From contig NZ_NEVN01000007.1 of NCBI RefSeq assembly GCF_002261475.1, positions 248,001 to 312,000 of the forward strand: a DNA stretch of 64,000 nt. Direction: 5' to 3'. The DNA is from Bordetella genomosp. 5. GTDB lineage: Bacteria; Pseudomonadota; Gammaproteobacteria; Burkholderiales; Burkholderiaceae_B. Positions 27,308-36,385 of this stretch are shown piece after piece. Each line of letters opens with the position of its first letter. Position 1 is the stretch's first letter. The notes beneath the pieces were generated by a model, which saw nothing but the letters and a program-made list of their open reading frames with translations, did not search any database and had not been told where the DNA came from. The position numbers were made by a program, and so were the translations under genes.

Positions 27308-30078
27308 TTGCATTCACGCGCCCCCTGCTGCTGGCCGCAGCCTTGTGCGCCGTTACCGGCGCCAGCCTGGTCCCCGCCGGCCCTGTCCTGGCGGCCGAAG
27401 AAGTCCCGCTGAGCGGCGAGGCCTTCGAGCTGGCCGACCAGGCCTACAAAAGCTACAACGCCGGCAAGTTCGCCGACGCGCTGACGCAGGTCAACGGCGC
27501 GCTCAAGACGCGTCCGGACGTCGCGCGGCTGCAGCTGCTGAAGGTCTACACGCTGCAGAAGCTCGGCCGCATCAAAGAGGCGCGCGAGGCCGCGCAGGCC
27601 GCGCTCAAGCAGGGGGTGGACGATCCGGGCCTGCGCGCCGCGGTGACCAACCTGCGCCAGGGCCCGGCCCCCGGCGCCGGCGCCGGCAATGGCCGCAGCG
27701 CCGCCTACAACCGCGCGTTCCCGATCGCCACCAAGGCCTACGCCGACTACAACCGCGGCGAGATGCAGGCGGCGGCCGCCGGCGCCGAGCGCGCGGTGCG
27801 CATCGATCCCTCGCAAGGCGAGTGGTCGATCCTGTGGGTGGACTCGTTGCAGGCGCAACAAAAATTTCCCGAGGCCGAGAAGGCGGCCACGGCCGCCATC
27901 GCACTGGGCGCGCCCAACAAGGGCGACCTGGAAGCGCGCCGCGCGGCCATCAAGCGCCGCATCGCCATCGATCCGGTCGCGGCCGCCTACCGCGAACTCG
28001 CCGTGGATCGGCCCGCCGCGGCCATCCCGCTCGCGCGCGAAGCCGTGGCGCTCGCGCCCGATGTCTCCAGCTACCGCCTGCTGCTGCTCACCACGCTGAT
28101 GCTGGCCGACCAGCTCGACGCCGCCGAAGCCGCCGCCAGCGACGCGCTGGTGCAGGACGACGAAAACACCGTGGCGCTCGTGCTGCGCGGCTATCTGAAG
28201 CAGCGCCAGGGCAAGACCGCCGAAGCGAACGCCGATTTCGACGAAGCGCTCAAGCAGGACTGGCTCGACGACGATCAGCGCCGCAACATCCGCCTGATCG
28301 CCATCGACGGCGCCATCGCCGCGGGCGACTACGCGCGGGCGCGCAGCATCATCGAGCCCATGGACGCCAAGGACGAAGGCGTCGCACGGCGCCAGAAGCT
28401 CATCCGCGCGGGCAAGTCCGCGCCCATGCTGACGGCATCGAACTATCCCCCGCCGGCGCAGGCCTGCCGCGACACGCCGTACGGCACGCAGTGCGAGCTT
28501 GCGCCCTCGGACGAAGCCGGCGGCGGCAACAGCCCGGCCGCGCTGGCCTACGCGGCCTATGGCCGCCAGCACTACCAGGAAGCGATCGAGCAGGCCCAGC
28601 GCGCGGTCGCCGCGTCGCCCGATGACCCGGCCCTGCAGCAATTGCTGACGACCGCGCTCGCTTCGGGCAATGCCGCCCAGGCGGCGCAGGCCGAGCAACG
28701 GCTCAATGCCGCGCTGGCCAAGACCCCGCAGGATCCGTCGCTGCTGATGCAGCGCGCCTACCTGCGCCAGCGCACCGGCCGGCCCGAACTGGCGCTGCAG
28801 GATTTCCGTGCCGCGCGCGACACCGGCAAGGCACCGCCCACGGTGATCCTCGACGAGGCGTATGCGCTCTCGGCCACCGGCGATAACCGCCAGGCCGTCG
28901 AGAAGCTCAAACAGGCCATCGATCTGGACGACACCGGCAATCTGAAGCTCGATCCCCAGCAACGCGAGAACACGCGCGGCGCCATCGCCGGCCTGTCGCG
29001 AGAATGGGGCGCCATCGCCTCGATCGGCTATCGCGGCGCGCGCCCCGCCTCGAGCAGCCTGGACGGCGCGGCCATCAGCACCCCCGGAGACGCCGCGTTC
29101 AGCACGGCCGAAGTGTTCTGGCGTCCGCCCGCGACCAACAACCAGTACGGCACGCTGGAAGCCTACGCCCGCCTGTCGAACACGATCTACGAGGGCAGCA
29201 GCAAGTTCCAATCCACCCGCTTCGTGGATCCCTGCGGCATTCAGAACGACGTGGAAGTGACCGGTCCCGACGGCACCCTGCGCTCCCGCTCGGCCACCGG
29301 CTTCCCGAGCACGATCGGCTCGCTGGGCCTGCGCTACGCCTTGTCGGACACGGGCGTGTCGTTCGGCCTCGAGCGGCGCTTCTTCCTGGGCAGCGCCACG
29401 CGCCAGGGCTCGCTGAACCCGGCCTCGCGTCAGCTCCAGTGCGACATCCGCCAGCAGTTCGATCCGCGCCTGCAGAACGCGACCGCGTCGTACAAGCTGA
29501 ACGGCGACGCGGGCGGCTGGATGACCTACCTGACCTACGGCTACTACTACGGCAACAGCCTGCGTTCCGACGTGCCGAGCTGGCTCACGATCGAAGGCTA
29601 CTCGCAGCTGGGCTATGCGTGGGACAGCAACAGCGCGCGCTTCGACGTGCGCGGCCTCGACTCGAATGGCAATACCGCAGACCGCTACCAGTCCCGCGGC
29701 AAGCTCTCGCGCGACCAGGCTTTTGCCTCCGCCGAGTTGCGCGTGGGTCAGAGCTTCCGCCTCGACCGCATCAGCAACAAGCTGGTCGTGTTTCCGCACG
29801 CCGTGCTCGCGACCGACTGGCTGTGGCAGAAGAGCCGTGTCAGCGGCGTCGATTACGGCGACCCGCTGGGCACGCAAAGCTACGCCCTGTCGGGCAACGG
29901 CAAGAGCTGGTCGATGGGCGTGGGCCCCGGTATCGACGTGCGCTACTGGTTCCGCGAAGACCACTACAACGCGGCCCGCTCTTATTTCAATGTGTCCATG
30001 CAGTACCGCACCCCTATCGGTGGCGGCGCGACCGACCGCGCCAAGGGCTTCTTCATGAACATGACGATGTACTACTAG
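27304..30078 (+). CDS. nfrA: NfrA-like outer-membrane TPR/beta-barrel protein
   Basis: A 924-residue exported protein with a signal peptide (cleavage near VLA-AE), long TPR-type alpha-helical repeats (about residues 30-570) and a C-terminal beta-barrel region (about 590-924) rich in alternating aromatic strands and ending in MYY, a terminal aromatic typical of outer-membrane barrels. The layout matches NfrA, the outer-membrane porin of the E. coli N4-receptor glycan pathway, and is analogous to BcsC and PgaA. It overlaps nfrB by four bases, so synthase and secretin-like exporter are coupled. I infer that it exports the polymer. Confidence 0.9.
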   Translation: MIAFTRPLLLAAALCAVTGASLVPAGPVLAAEEVPLSGEAFELADQAYKSYNAGKFADALTQVNGALKTRPDVARLQLLKVYTLQKLGRIKEAREAAQAALKQGVDDPGLRAAVTNLRQGPAPGAGAGNGRSAAYNRAFPIATKAYADYNRGEMQAAAAGAERAVRIDPSQGEWSILWVDSLQAQQKFPEAEKAATAAIALGAPNKGDLEARRAAIKRRIAIDPVAAAYRELAVDRPAAAIPLAREAVALAPDVSSYRLLLLTTLMLADQLDAAEAAASDALVQDDENTVALVLRGYLKQRQGKTAEANADFDEALKQDWLDDDQRRNIRLIAIDGAIAAGDYARARSIIEPMDAKDEGVARRQKLIRAGKSAPMLTASNYPPPAQACRDTPYGTQCELAPSDEAGGGNSPAALAYAAYGRQHYQEAIEQAQRAVAASPDDPALQQLLTTALASGNAAQAAQAEQRLNAALAKTPQDPSLLMQRAYLRQRTGRPELALQDFRAARDTGKAPPTVILDEAYALSATGDNRQAVEKLKQAIDLDDTGNLKLDPQQRENTRGAIAGLSREWGAIASIGYRGARPASSSLDGAAISTPGDAAFSTAEVFWRPPATNNQYGTLEAYARLSNTIYEGSSKFQSTRFVDPCGIQNDVEVTGPDGTLRSRSATGFPSTIGSLGLRYALSDTGVSFGLERRFFLGSATRQGSLNPASRQLQCDIRQQFDPRLQNATASYKLNGDAGGWMTYLTYGYYYGNSLRSDVPSWLTIEGYSQLGYAWDSNSARFDVRGLDSNGNTADRYQSRGKLSRDQAFASAELRVGQSFRLDRISNKLVVFPHAVLATDWLWQKSRVSGVDYGDPLGTQSYALSGNGKSWSMGVGPGIDVRYWFREDHYNAARSYFNVSMQYRTPIGGGATDRAKGFFMNMTMYY

Positions 30079-30111
30079 GCCGAGCCCGCCACTTATCACC
30101 AGGAGAATCGC

Positions 30112-31107
30112 TTGAGCACCCTCTTTCGCACCCTGACCGCCCTGCGCCGCCCCGCGGCCGCGGTCGCCCTCACCCTGGCCGGCCTCGGCGCGGCGCACGC
30201 GCAGGCCACCGCGTCGTCGATCGTCTTCATGGGCAAGGACGGCTGGCTCTTCCCCGGCTGGGGCAGCCTGACCCAGGTCGACACGGCCGGCATCGACGCC
30301 TCGACCCAGCTCATCAAGGACACGCGCGACGCGCTGGCCAAACGCAACATCCAGCTCGAAGTGCTGGTGCTGCCGGACAAGACCCGTTTCTACGGCGACA
30401 AGCTGCCCGCCGACAAGTCGTTGAGCCCCGCCGTGCAGGGCCGCTACCAGACCATTCTGGGCAAGCTCAAGCAGGCGCAGATCCTCGCGATCGACGACGA
30501 GGCGGTGCTGCAGAAGGTCAAGCAGGGCGGCCAGGACGTGTTCTACCGCAGCGACCAGCACTGGACGCAGCCGGCGGCCGACGCCACCGCGGTCGCCGTG
30601 GCGGCCCAGATCAAGCAGAACGTCAAGCAGCTCGCGGGCAAGCCGGGCACCGGCATGCCGCTCGGCACGGTGTTCAACGAGCGTCGCTATGGCGACCTGG
30701 CCGAGCTTTTCCTGACGGCCGAGCAACGCAAGCAGATCGGCCGCGACACTTTCACGGTGCGCCGCCAGGCCGAAGGTCAGAGCCTGCTCGAGGATGCGCC
30801 CGCGCCGGTGCACGTGACCGGTCACAGCATGGTGCAGCCGTACTTCGGCTTCCCGCAGAAGCTGTCCAACGAGCTCGACCGTCCGGTCAGCGTCAACTGG
30901 AAGCCGGGTAACGTCGGCCACTGGACCATGCTGCTCGAGTATCTCGAGTCCCCCGCGTTCAAGCAGAACCCGCCGCAAGTGCTGGTGTGGCAGATGTTCG
31001 AGCCCGCCTACTCGCAGGGCCCGAACGCGCAAGGGCTGTGGGATAACGCCTCGATCATGAGCCCCGACACCTTCCGCAGCCGCATGCGCCGCGCACTGGG
31101 TCAATGA
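30112..31107 (+). CDS. AlgX/AlgJ-like SGNH acyltransferase, soluble periplasmic form
   Basis: A 331-residue exported protein with a cleavable signal peptide (AHA-QA, about residue 30) and an AlgX/AlgJ-type SGNH hydrolase domain. The catalytic triad candidates are Asp148 and His150 in FYRSDQHW and Ser239 in VTGHSM. AlgX-type proteins transfer acetyl groups to exopolysaccharide hydroxyls in the periplasm. The start codon is TTG at 30112, supported by AGGAG six bases upstream; no ATG fits the signal peptide. It is the first gene of the modification module, 33 bases after nfrA. Confidence 0.85.
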   Translation: MSTLFRTLTALRRPAAAVALTLAGLGAAHAQATASSIVFMGKDGWLFPGWGSLTQVDTAGIDASTQLIKDTRDALAKRNIQLEVLVLPDKTRFYGDKLPADKSLSPAVQGRYQTILGKLKQAQILAIDDEAVLQKVKQGGQDVFYRSDQHWTQPAADATAVAVAAQIKQNVKQLAGKPGTGMPLGTVFNERRYGDLAELFLTAEQRKQIGRDTFTVRRQAEGQSLLEDAPAPVHVTGHSMVQPYFGFPQKLSNELDRPVSVNWKPGNVGHWTMLLEYLESPAFKQNPPQVLVWQMFEPAYSQGPNAQGLWDNASIMSPDTFRSRMRRALGQ

Positions 31108-32315
31108 GCATGAGCACGCCGCAAGAGCCCGGCGAATCGGGCGCGCAGACCGCGCCCGGCATGGCCGCGGGCAAGTTGGCCGCGAAGGCCGGGGCGCCCG
31201 GTATCAAGAAGGCGGGTTCGCCCCCGCCGGATACCGGGCCCGAGCCGTCGCACCGGCTGACCGCCCTCGTGGTCGCGGGTCTGCTGACCGTGGGCGGGCT
31301 GTCCGGCATGTGGATGCTGGCCAACGCCAAGGTCAGCGCCGATCAGCTCACGCCGTCGTCGTGGGCCGATGGTCACGCCGGGAATGCGCTCAATGCGGCG
31401 TTGCGCCTGCCGATTCAGGCAGAAATGGATACCGCCACCGCGGCCGCCCGCTATCGTCTGCTGGGCGATCTCGGCCCGCAGGTGACGATGGGTTGCCCCG
31501 ACTGGCTCTATTACCGCGACGGCCTGCGTCCGCAACCCGGCGTACGCGATGCCTATGAAGGCCGCATCACGCTGATGCGGCACTGGGTCGACCGCCTGCG
31601 CGAGCGCGGCGTGCAGGTGCTCGTGGTGCCGGTGCCCGACAAGTCGCGCATCCAGGCCGACGGACTTTGCGGCCTGCGCTACTCGCAGGCCATGCGTGAC
31701 CGCCTGGACGACTGGCAGCGCGTGCTGGGCAGCTACAAGGTGCCCTATGTGGACCTGCGGCCCGCGCTCGCGCAGGGCACGGCGCCGCGCTTCTTTCATA
31801 CCGACGTACACATGACATCGGTGGGCGCGCAGGCGGCGGCCAACGCCGTCGCGCAGGCCGCCTTGCCGCTGCTGGGCGGACGCGGTCCTCAGGCTTTCAA
31901 GGTGGATCCGCCCGGACCCGCCGTGCCGCGCATGGGCGACCTGATCGTGCTGGCCGGTTTGGAGCATGCGCCGCCGGCCTGGCGTCCGCCGCTGGACAAG
32001 GAACCCGAACAGACCATCGCCCCGGTGCGTGGCGGGGGCCTGCTCGACGACACGCCGCCCGTCGAGGTGCTGCTGGCAGGCAGCTCCAACGGCCGGCGCA
32101 GCCTGTTCGCCGAACGCCTGGGCGAAGGCCTGGGTCGCGAAGTCTGGAATCTGAGCCTGGATGGCGGCCAGTTTTCCGGCGCCCTGCTCGCGGCATTCCA
32201 GCAGCAGGACAAGTGGCCGAAGAGTCTGAAGCTGGTGATCTGGGAGTTCTCGGAAATGGCGCTTTCGCTGCCGCTCACGCCCGAAGAACGCAAGGCGCTT
32301 GCCGCGCTCAAATAA
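31104..32315 (+). CDS. AlgJ-like SGNH acyltransferase, membrane-anchored form
   Basis: A 403-residue protein with a 48-residue Pro/Ala/Gly-rich cytoplasmic tail, one membrane helix (about 51-72) and a periplasmic SGNH domain. FHTDVHMTSVGA supplies the Asp234-x-His236 pair and LLAGSSNGRR the nucleophile Ser (327/328), matching AlgJ and WssI-like polysaccharide acetyltransferases. Its start overlaps the previous stop (ATGA); a second ATG six bases on is possible. Having one anchored and one soluble SGNH protein mirrors AlgJ plus AlgX in alginate acetylation. Confidence 0.85.
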   Translation: MSMSTPQEPGESGAQTAPGMAAGKLAAKAGAPGIKKAGSPPPDTGPEPSHRLTALVVAGLLTVGGLSGMWMLANAKVSADQLTPSSWADGHAGNALNAALRLPIQAEMDTATAAARYRLLGDLGPQVTMGCPDWLYYRDGLRPQPGVRDAYEGRITLMRHWVDRLRERGVQVLVVPVPDKSRIQADGLCGLRYSQAMRDRLDDWQRVLGSYKVPYVDLRPALAQGTAPRFFHTDVHMTSVGAQAAANAVAQAALPLLGGRGPQAFKVDPPGPAVPRMGDLIVLAGLEHAPPAWRPPLDKEPEQTIAPVRGGGLLDDTPPVEVLLAGSSNGRRSLFAERLGEGLGREVWNLSLDGGQFSGALLAAFQQQDKWPKSLKLVIWEFSEMALSLPLTPEERKALAALK

Positions 32316-32331
32316 CAACGACGACGCCGCG

Positions 32332-33915
32332 ATGCTCTTCAACTCCTATCTCTTCCTGCTGGTCTTCCTGCCCATCACGCTGGCCGTGCACTACGCCGTC
32401 GGCTCGGTGAGCCTGCGCCTGGCCGCGCTCTGGCTGTGCATCACCTCGATCGTTTTCTATGGCTGGTGGAATCCGCAGTTCGTCGTGCTGCTGTCGGGCT
32501 CGATCGCGTTTAACTACATCGTCAGCCAGATCATCTTGAGCCTGGGCTCGCGGCCCAAGCTGCAGCTGCTCGTGACCGGCCTGGGCGTGGCGGGCGACCT
32601 CGCCCTGCTCTTTTATTACAAGTACTTCACGGCGCTGCTGGGCTTTCTGCATGGCATGGGCATGGGCAGCGGCGGCCCGATCGACGACATCCTGCTGCCG
32701 CTGGGCATCTCGTTTTTCACGTTCACCCAGATCGGCTACCTGCTGGACTGCCGCGCCGGCGTGGTCAACGAGCGCAGCCTGCTCTCGTACGTGCTGTTCG
32801 TGACGTTCTTCCCGCACCTGATCGCCGGCCCGATCCTGCATCACAAAGAGATGATGCCGCAATTCGCGCAGCGCGATAACTACCGCTTCCGCTCCGAAAA
32901 CCTGTCCATCGGCGGCATGCTGTTCCTGATCGGCCTGACCAAGAAGGTGGTGCTGGCCGACTCGATCGCGCCGTATGCCGACGCGGGCTTCGCCGAACCG
33001 GGATCGCTGCAGTTCTGGGCCGCCTGGGGCGCGAGCATGAGCTACGCCCTGCAGCTCTATTTCGATTTTTCGGGCTACTCGGACATGGCCCTGGGCCTGG
33101 CCAAGATGTTCGGCATCCGCTTCCCGCTGAATTTCAATTCGCCCTACAAGGCGACCAGCATCATCGATTTCTGGGCGCGCTGGCACATCACGCTGACGCG
33201 ATATCTGACCGCCTATCTCTATTACCCGGTGGCCATGGCGGTGTCGCGCTGGCGCACCGACCGCGGCAAGCCCGTGGGCGCGGCGGGCGTCGCGACCGCC
33301 GGCGGCTTCGCCTCGACCATCGTGCTTCCGACCGTCTTCACCATGGGGCTCGCCGGGATCTGGCACGGCGCCGGTCTGCAGTATCTGGTGTTCGGCCTGT
33401 TGCATGCCGGGTATCTGTCGATCAATCACGCCTGGCGCATCTTCGTGGTGGGCCGCCAGGCGGCCGTGTCGCGCAACCCCGGCCGCCTCGCCAAGATCTT
33501 TTATCTGCTGCTGACCTTCGCCGCGGTGCTGGTGGCCCAGGCCTTCTTCCGTGCGCACAGCACCGCGGATGCCTGGCTGCTGGTGCAGGGCATGATGGGC
33601 CTGCGCGGCTTCGAAGGCATGGAGACCTTCTCCTACCTGTCGGGCGTCTCGTTCGCGGACGGCTGGCGCATGCTGGCGGGCCGCCACATTCAGCTGCTGT
33701 ACGTGATCGTGCTGCTGGCCATCGTGTGGTTCACGCCCAACGCGCACCAGATCATGGGCCGCTACTCGCCCGCCCTGGTGCGTCCGAATCCGGCGCCCAC
33801 GCCGTGGATGCGCTGGCGGCCGAACCTGGCCTGGCTGGGCGTGATGCTGCTGATGCTGGCCCTGTGCCTGCTGAATCTGCACAAAGAAACCCGCTTCCTC
33901 TACTTCCAATTCTGA
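32332..33915 (+). CDS. algI: MBOAT acyltransferase (AlgI/DltB family)
   Basis: Multipass inner-membrane O-acyltransferase that moves an acyl group from a cytoplasmic donor to periplasmic acceptors. The 527-residue product has about ten membrane helices and the MBOAT signatures YFDFSGYSDMA, FWARWHITLTRYL (His285) and the catalytic GIWHGAG (His345). Its length (AlgI about 520, DltB about 400) favours the AlgI branch. The start at 32332 (MLFNSYLFLLVFLPI) is conserved in the family; an upstream TTG is discounted. The neighbouring carrier protein gene implies that its donor may be an acyl-carrier thioester, as for DltB, rather than acetyl-CoA. Confidence 0.92.
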   Translation: MLFNSYLFLLVFLPITLAVHYAVGSVSLRLAALWLCITSIVFYGWWNPQFVVLLSGSIAFNYIVSQIILSLGSRPKLQLLVTGLGVAGDLALLFYYKYFTALLGFLHGMGMGSGGPIDDILLPLGISFFTFTQIGYLLDCRAGVVNERSLLSYVLFVTFFPHLIAGPILHHKEMMPQFAQRDNYRFRSENLSIGGMLFLIGLTKKVVLADSIAPYADAGFAEPGSLQFWAAWGASMSYALQLYFDFSGYSDMALGLAKMFGIRFPLNFNSPYKATSIIDFWARWHITLTRYLTAYLYYPVAMAVSRWRTDRGKPVGAAGVATAGGFASTIVLPTVFTMGLAGIWHGAGLQYLVFGLLHAGYLSINHAWRIFVVGRQAAVSRNPGRLAKIFYLLLTFAAVLVAQAFFRAHSTADAWLLVQGMMGLRGFEGMETFSYLSGVSFADGWRMLAGRHIQLLYVIVLLAIVWFTPNAHQIMGRYSPALVRPNPAPTPWMRWRPNLAWLGVMLLMLALCLLNLHKETRFLYFQF

Positions 33916-33931
33916 CCTCACTGGAGCCGTC

Positions 33932-34171
33932 ATGGACATGCAAGAACTCGAACAGCAAGTTGCCGACATCATCGAAGGCGTCATCCTCACCAAGGTCGAT
34001 GCCGATACGCTGCTGGTGGAATCCGGCCTGATCGATTCGCTTTCGGCGGTGGACGTGGCGCTCGCCGTGGAGCGCAAGTTCGGCGTCAAGATCCCGCCGA
34101 CCGAGATCGACGTGCATCTGGAATCGGTGCAGGCGCTGGCGCAGTTCATCGCCGAAAACAAGCAAGGCTGA
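33932..34171 (+). CDS. Stand-alone acyl/peptidyl carrier protein (DltC-like)
   Basis: A 79-residue acidic helical protein with the phosphopantetheine attachment motif GLIDSLSAVD; Ser36 is the predicted site. Size and sequence resemble DltC, the D-alanyl carrier protein. It sits between the MBOAT gene (16-base gap) and the adenylating ligase, the same functional neighbours as in dlt operons, so it should shuttle the activated acyl or aminoacyl group to the MBOAT protein. A dedicated phosphopantetheinyl transferase is not present in the window. Confidence 0.9.
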   Translation: MDMQELEQQVADIIEGVILTKVDADTLLVESGLIDSLSAVDVALAVERKFGVKIPPTEIDVHLESVQALAQFIAENKQG

Positions 34172-34216
34172 TCGTTCACTCGCGCCGCCGCGCGCATCCG
34201 CAGCAGGAGTTCCGAC

Positions 34217-35689
34217 ATGCGCTTCGATTTCGATCTTTACGACTTCGCCGATACCGATGTCGCTGCGGAGGCGCCCGCCATCCAGGATGCCAGCGGCACG
34301 ATGAGCTGGGGCGCGCTGCGCGAGGCGACCGACGCGTGGATCACGCGCGCGCGCGCCGCGGGTGTCGCCCCCGGCTATGCCCTGGTGATCTCGGGCCACA
34401 AGGAAGCCGGCTTCCTGGTGGCCATGCTCGCCTGCCTGCGCATGGGCGTGACCTACGTGCCGGTCGACACCATCAATCCGCAGCAACGCATCCAGCGCAT
34501 CGGCGATATCGTGCAGGCGCCCGTGCGTTACGACGCGACGGCCGACCGCTTCGAGCCGGCCTGCGCCGACCCGCAGCCGCTCAGGCAGACCGGCCTGGCC
34601 TACATCATGTTCACCTCGGGCAGCACCGGGGATCCCAAGGGCGTGCAGATCGGCCGCGAAAGCGTGGCGCTGTTCGCCGGCTGGATCCGCGACTGCCTGA
34701 ATCTGGGTCCGGCGCCCGCGTTCATGAACCAGATGCTGTTTTCGTTCGACTTCTCGTTGTTCGATATCTGCGGCGCGCTGGTGCTGGGCGGCGTGTGCGT
34801 GCTGTGCCCGCGCGAGGTGATCGGTCAGCGCGACCAGTTCGTGGGCTATCTGGCGCAGAACAAGATCGAGGTGTGGGCGTCCACGCCTTCGTTCGTGCGT
34901 CAGCAGCTCATCAATCCGGAGTTCAACCACGAACACCTGCCGGCACTGAAGGTGTTCGTGTTCGGCGCCGAATCGCTCACGCCGACGCTGGCCGAGGAGC
35001 TCTGGACGCGCTTTCCGTCGGTGCGCATCATCAACTCGTACGGGCCGACCGAAGCCACCTGCTCCACCACCTGGGTCGAGATCGACCCGGCCCTGCGTGC
35101 CCGCGCGCCCAATCCGTTTCCGATCGGCCGCGCCAAGCCCTACGCCGAGGTCTTCCTGGTGGACGGCGAAATCTGCATGTCGGGCGATCACGTCATGTAT
35201 GGCTATCTGAACCGGCCCGATCTCGACCAGAACGTGCTGTTCACGCACAACGGCAAGCGGGCCTATCGCAGCGGCGACCTGGGCGTGATCGATGACCAGG
35301 GTCTCGTGACCTTCAAGGGCCGCAAGGACGACCAGATCAAGATGCACGGCTACCGCATCGAGCTGGCCGAAGTCGACGCCGCGCTCGCCACCCTGCCCGG
35401 CGTGCGCGCCGGCGCCACCGTCGCATTGCGCCGGCCGGACGGCACGCTCGTGCGCATGATCGGCTTCGTCGAGCTCACCCAGACCGCCCCGCCCGGACTG
35501 GGTCCGCTGCCCGACGCGCTGGCGAGCTGGAAAGACCTGCTGGCGGTGCGCATGCCGCCTTATATGATCCCGTCGGAACTGCTCGCCTGCGATGCGTTCC
35601 CGACGACCAACAGCGATAAAGTCGATCGCAAGAAACTCGAGCGCATGTACCTCGATGCGCGCACCAGCCGATCCTCGGAGAAAGCATGA
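34217..35689 (+). CDS. DltA-like amino-acid adenylating ligase
   Basis: ATP-dependent adenylation enzyme, 490 residues, that would activate a carboxylic acid and load it onto the carrier protein. Core motifs are intact: A3 FTSGSTGDPKG (132-142), A5 NSYGPTEAT (273-281), A7 YRSGDLG, A8 GRKDDQIKMHGYRIE and the A10 lysine in NSDKVDRK (Lys468). Asp178 in FSFDFSLFD is the residue that binds the substrate amino group in amino-acid-activating enzymes, as in DltA. In DltA the position after FMF is the Cys that discriminates D-alanine; here it is Gly250 (VFGAES). The amino acid is therefore uncertain. Confidence 0.87.
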   Translation: MRFDFDLYDFADTDVAAEAPAIQDASGTMSWGALREATDAWITRARAAGVAPGYALVISGHKEAGFLVAMLACLRMGVTYVPVDTINPQQRIQRIGDIVQAPVRYDATADRFEPACADPQPLRQTGLAYIMFTSGSTGDPKGVQIGRESVALFAGWIRDCLNLGPAPAFMNQMLFSFDFSLFDICGALVLGGVCVLCPREVIGQRDQFVGYLAQNKIEVWASTPSFVRQQLINPEFNHEHLPALKVFVFGAESLTPTLAEELWTRFPSVRIINSYGPTEATCSTTWVEIDPALRARAPNPFPIGRAKPYAEVFLVDGEICMSGDHVMYGYLNRPDLDQNVLFTHNGKRAYRSGDLGVIDDQGLVTFKGRKDDQIKMHGYRIELAEVDAALATLPGVRAGATVALRRPDGTLVRMIGFVELTQTAPPGLGPLPDALASWKDLLAVRMPPYMIPSELLACDAFPTTNSDKVDRKKLERMYLDARTSRSSEKA

Positions 35690-36375
35690 ACACCCTGTCG
35701 TCCCGCCTCCTGGCTGCCGCGCTGGCCGCCGCCGCCCTGAGCGCCACCGCCCCCGCCGCGGCCCAGGCCCAGGCCGAAGGCGCCTTCGCGCAGCTGTACG
35801 CGCCGCGCCCGCCCGCGGGCTCCTCATTCGTGCGCGTGGTCAATCCCGGCACGGCGCCGATCAAGGTCAAGCTCGCCAGCGGCCCCGAGCAGGAAATCGG
35901 CCCCAAGCAGCGCGCCAGCAGCTATGCCATCGTCAAGGGCGGCCAGTCGTTCGAGATTCGTATCGACGGCAAGGTGGCCGGCTCGCTGCAGGTGCAACCG
36001 GACAGCTTCAACACGCTCGTGCCCACGCCGGGTGCCGCGCAGCCGTTCAAGGCGCTGGATGATTCCAATGGCAACCAGGATGCGCTGAAAGCGGAGATCC
36101 GGTTCTACAATCTGGCTCAGGATTGCCCCGCGGGCAGCCTGACGGTGGCCAACGGCCCCACGCTGTTCGCCGATGTGGCGCCGGCCAGCGCCAAGGCACG
36201 GGCCATCAACCCGGTCACGGCGAGCCTCATGGCCACCTGCGGCCAGGCCGTCACCGCCGCCTGGCCCCTGCCCGCCCTGCAACCCGGCGACCATTACAGC
36301 CTGTTCCTGACCGGCAGCGCCGCCTCCCCCCAACTTTCGGGCCAGACCGGCCAGACCGACCCGTACACCCGCTAG
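35686..36375 (+). CDS. algF: AlgF-like periplasmic acylation adaptor
   Basis: A 229-residue exported protein with a signal peptide (cleavage near AQA-QA) and the two-domain beta-rich pattern of AlgF: AFAQLYAPRPPAGSSFVRVVNPG at the start of the mature protein and repeated similar strands later (about 110-200). In Pseudomonas, AlgF is required for alginate acetylation along with AlgI and AlgJ. The start overlaps the ligase stop (ATGA). It closes the modification module and is the best evidence, with AlgI, that the module acts on an exopolysaccharide. Confidence 0.85.
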   Translation: MNTLSSRLLAAALAAAALSATAPAAAQAQAEGAFAQLYAPRPPAGSSFVRVVNPGTAPIKVKLASGPEQEIGPKQRASSYAIVKGGQSFEIRIDGKVAGSLQVQPDSFNTLVPTPGAAQPFKALDDSNGNQDALKAEIRFYNLAQDCPAGSLTVANGPTLFADVAPASAKARAINPVTASLMATCGQAVTAAWPLPALQPGDHYSLFLTGSAASPQLSGQTGQTDPYTR

Positions 36376-36385
36376 GCAGCACCGC

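Noticed and set aside
27262-31104. A 1280-codon open frame on the minus strand opposite nfrA and the AlgX-like gene
   Set aside because: Same explanation; the plus-strand frame has signal peptides, TPRs and catalytic motifs, the minus frame none.
22193-36375. Cellulose synthesis operon
   Set aside because: The BcsB-like protein suggests it, but there is no BcsA, BcsC or BcsZ; the synthase is NfrB-like with MshEN and the sugar supply is WecB.
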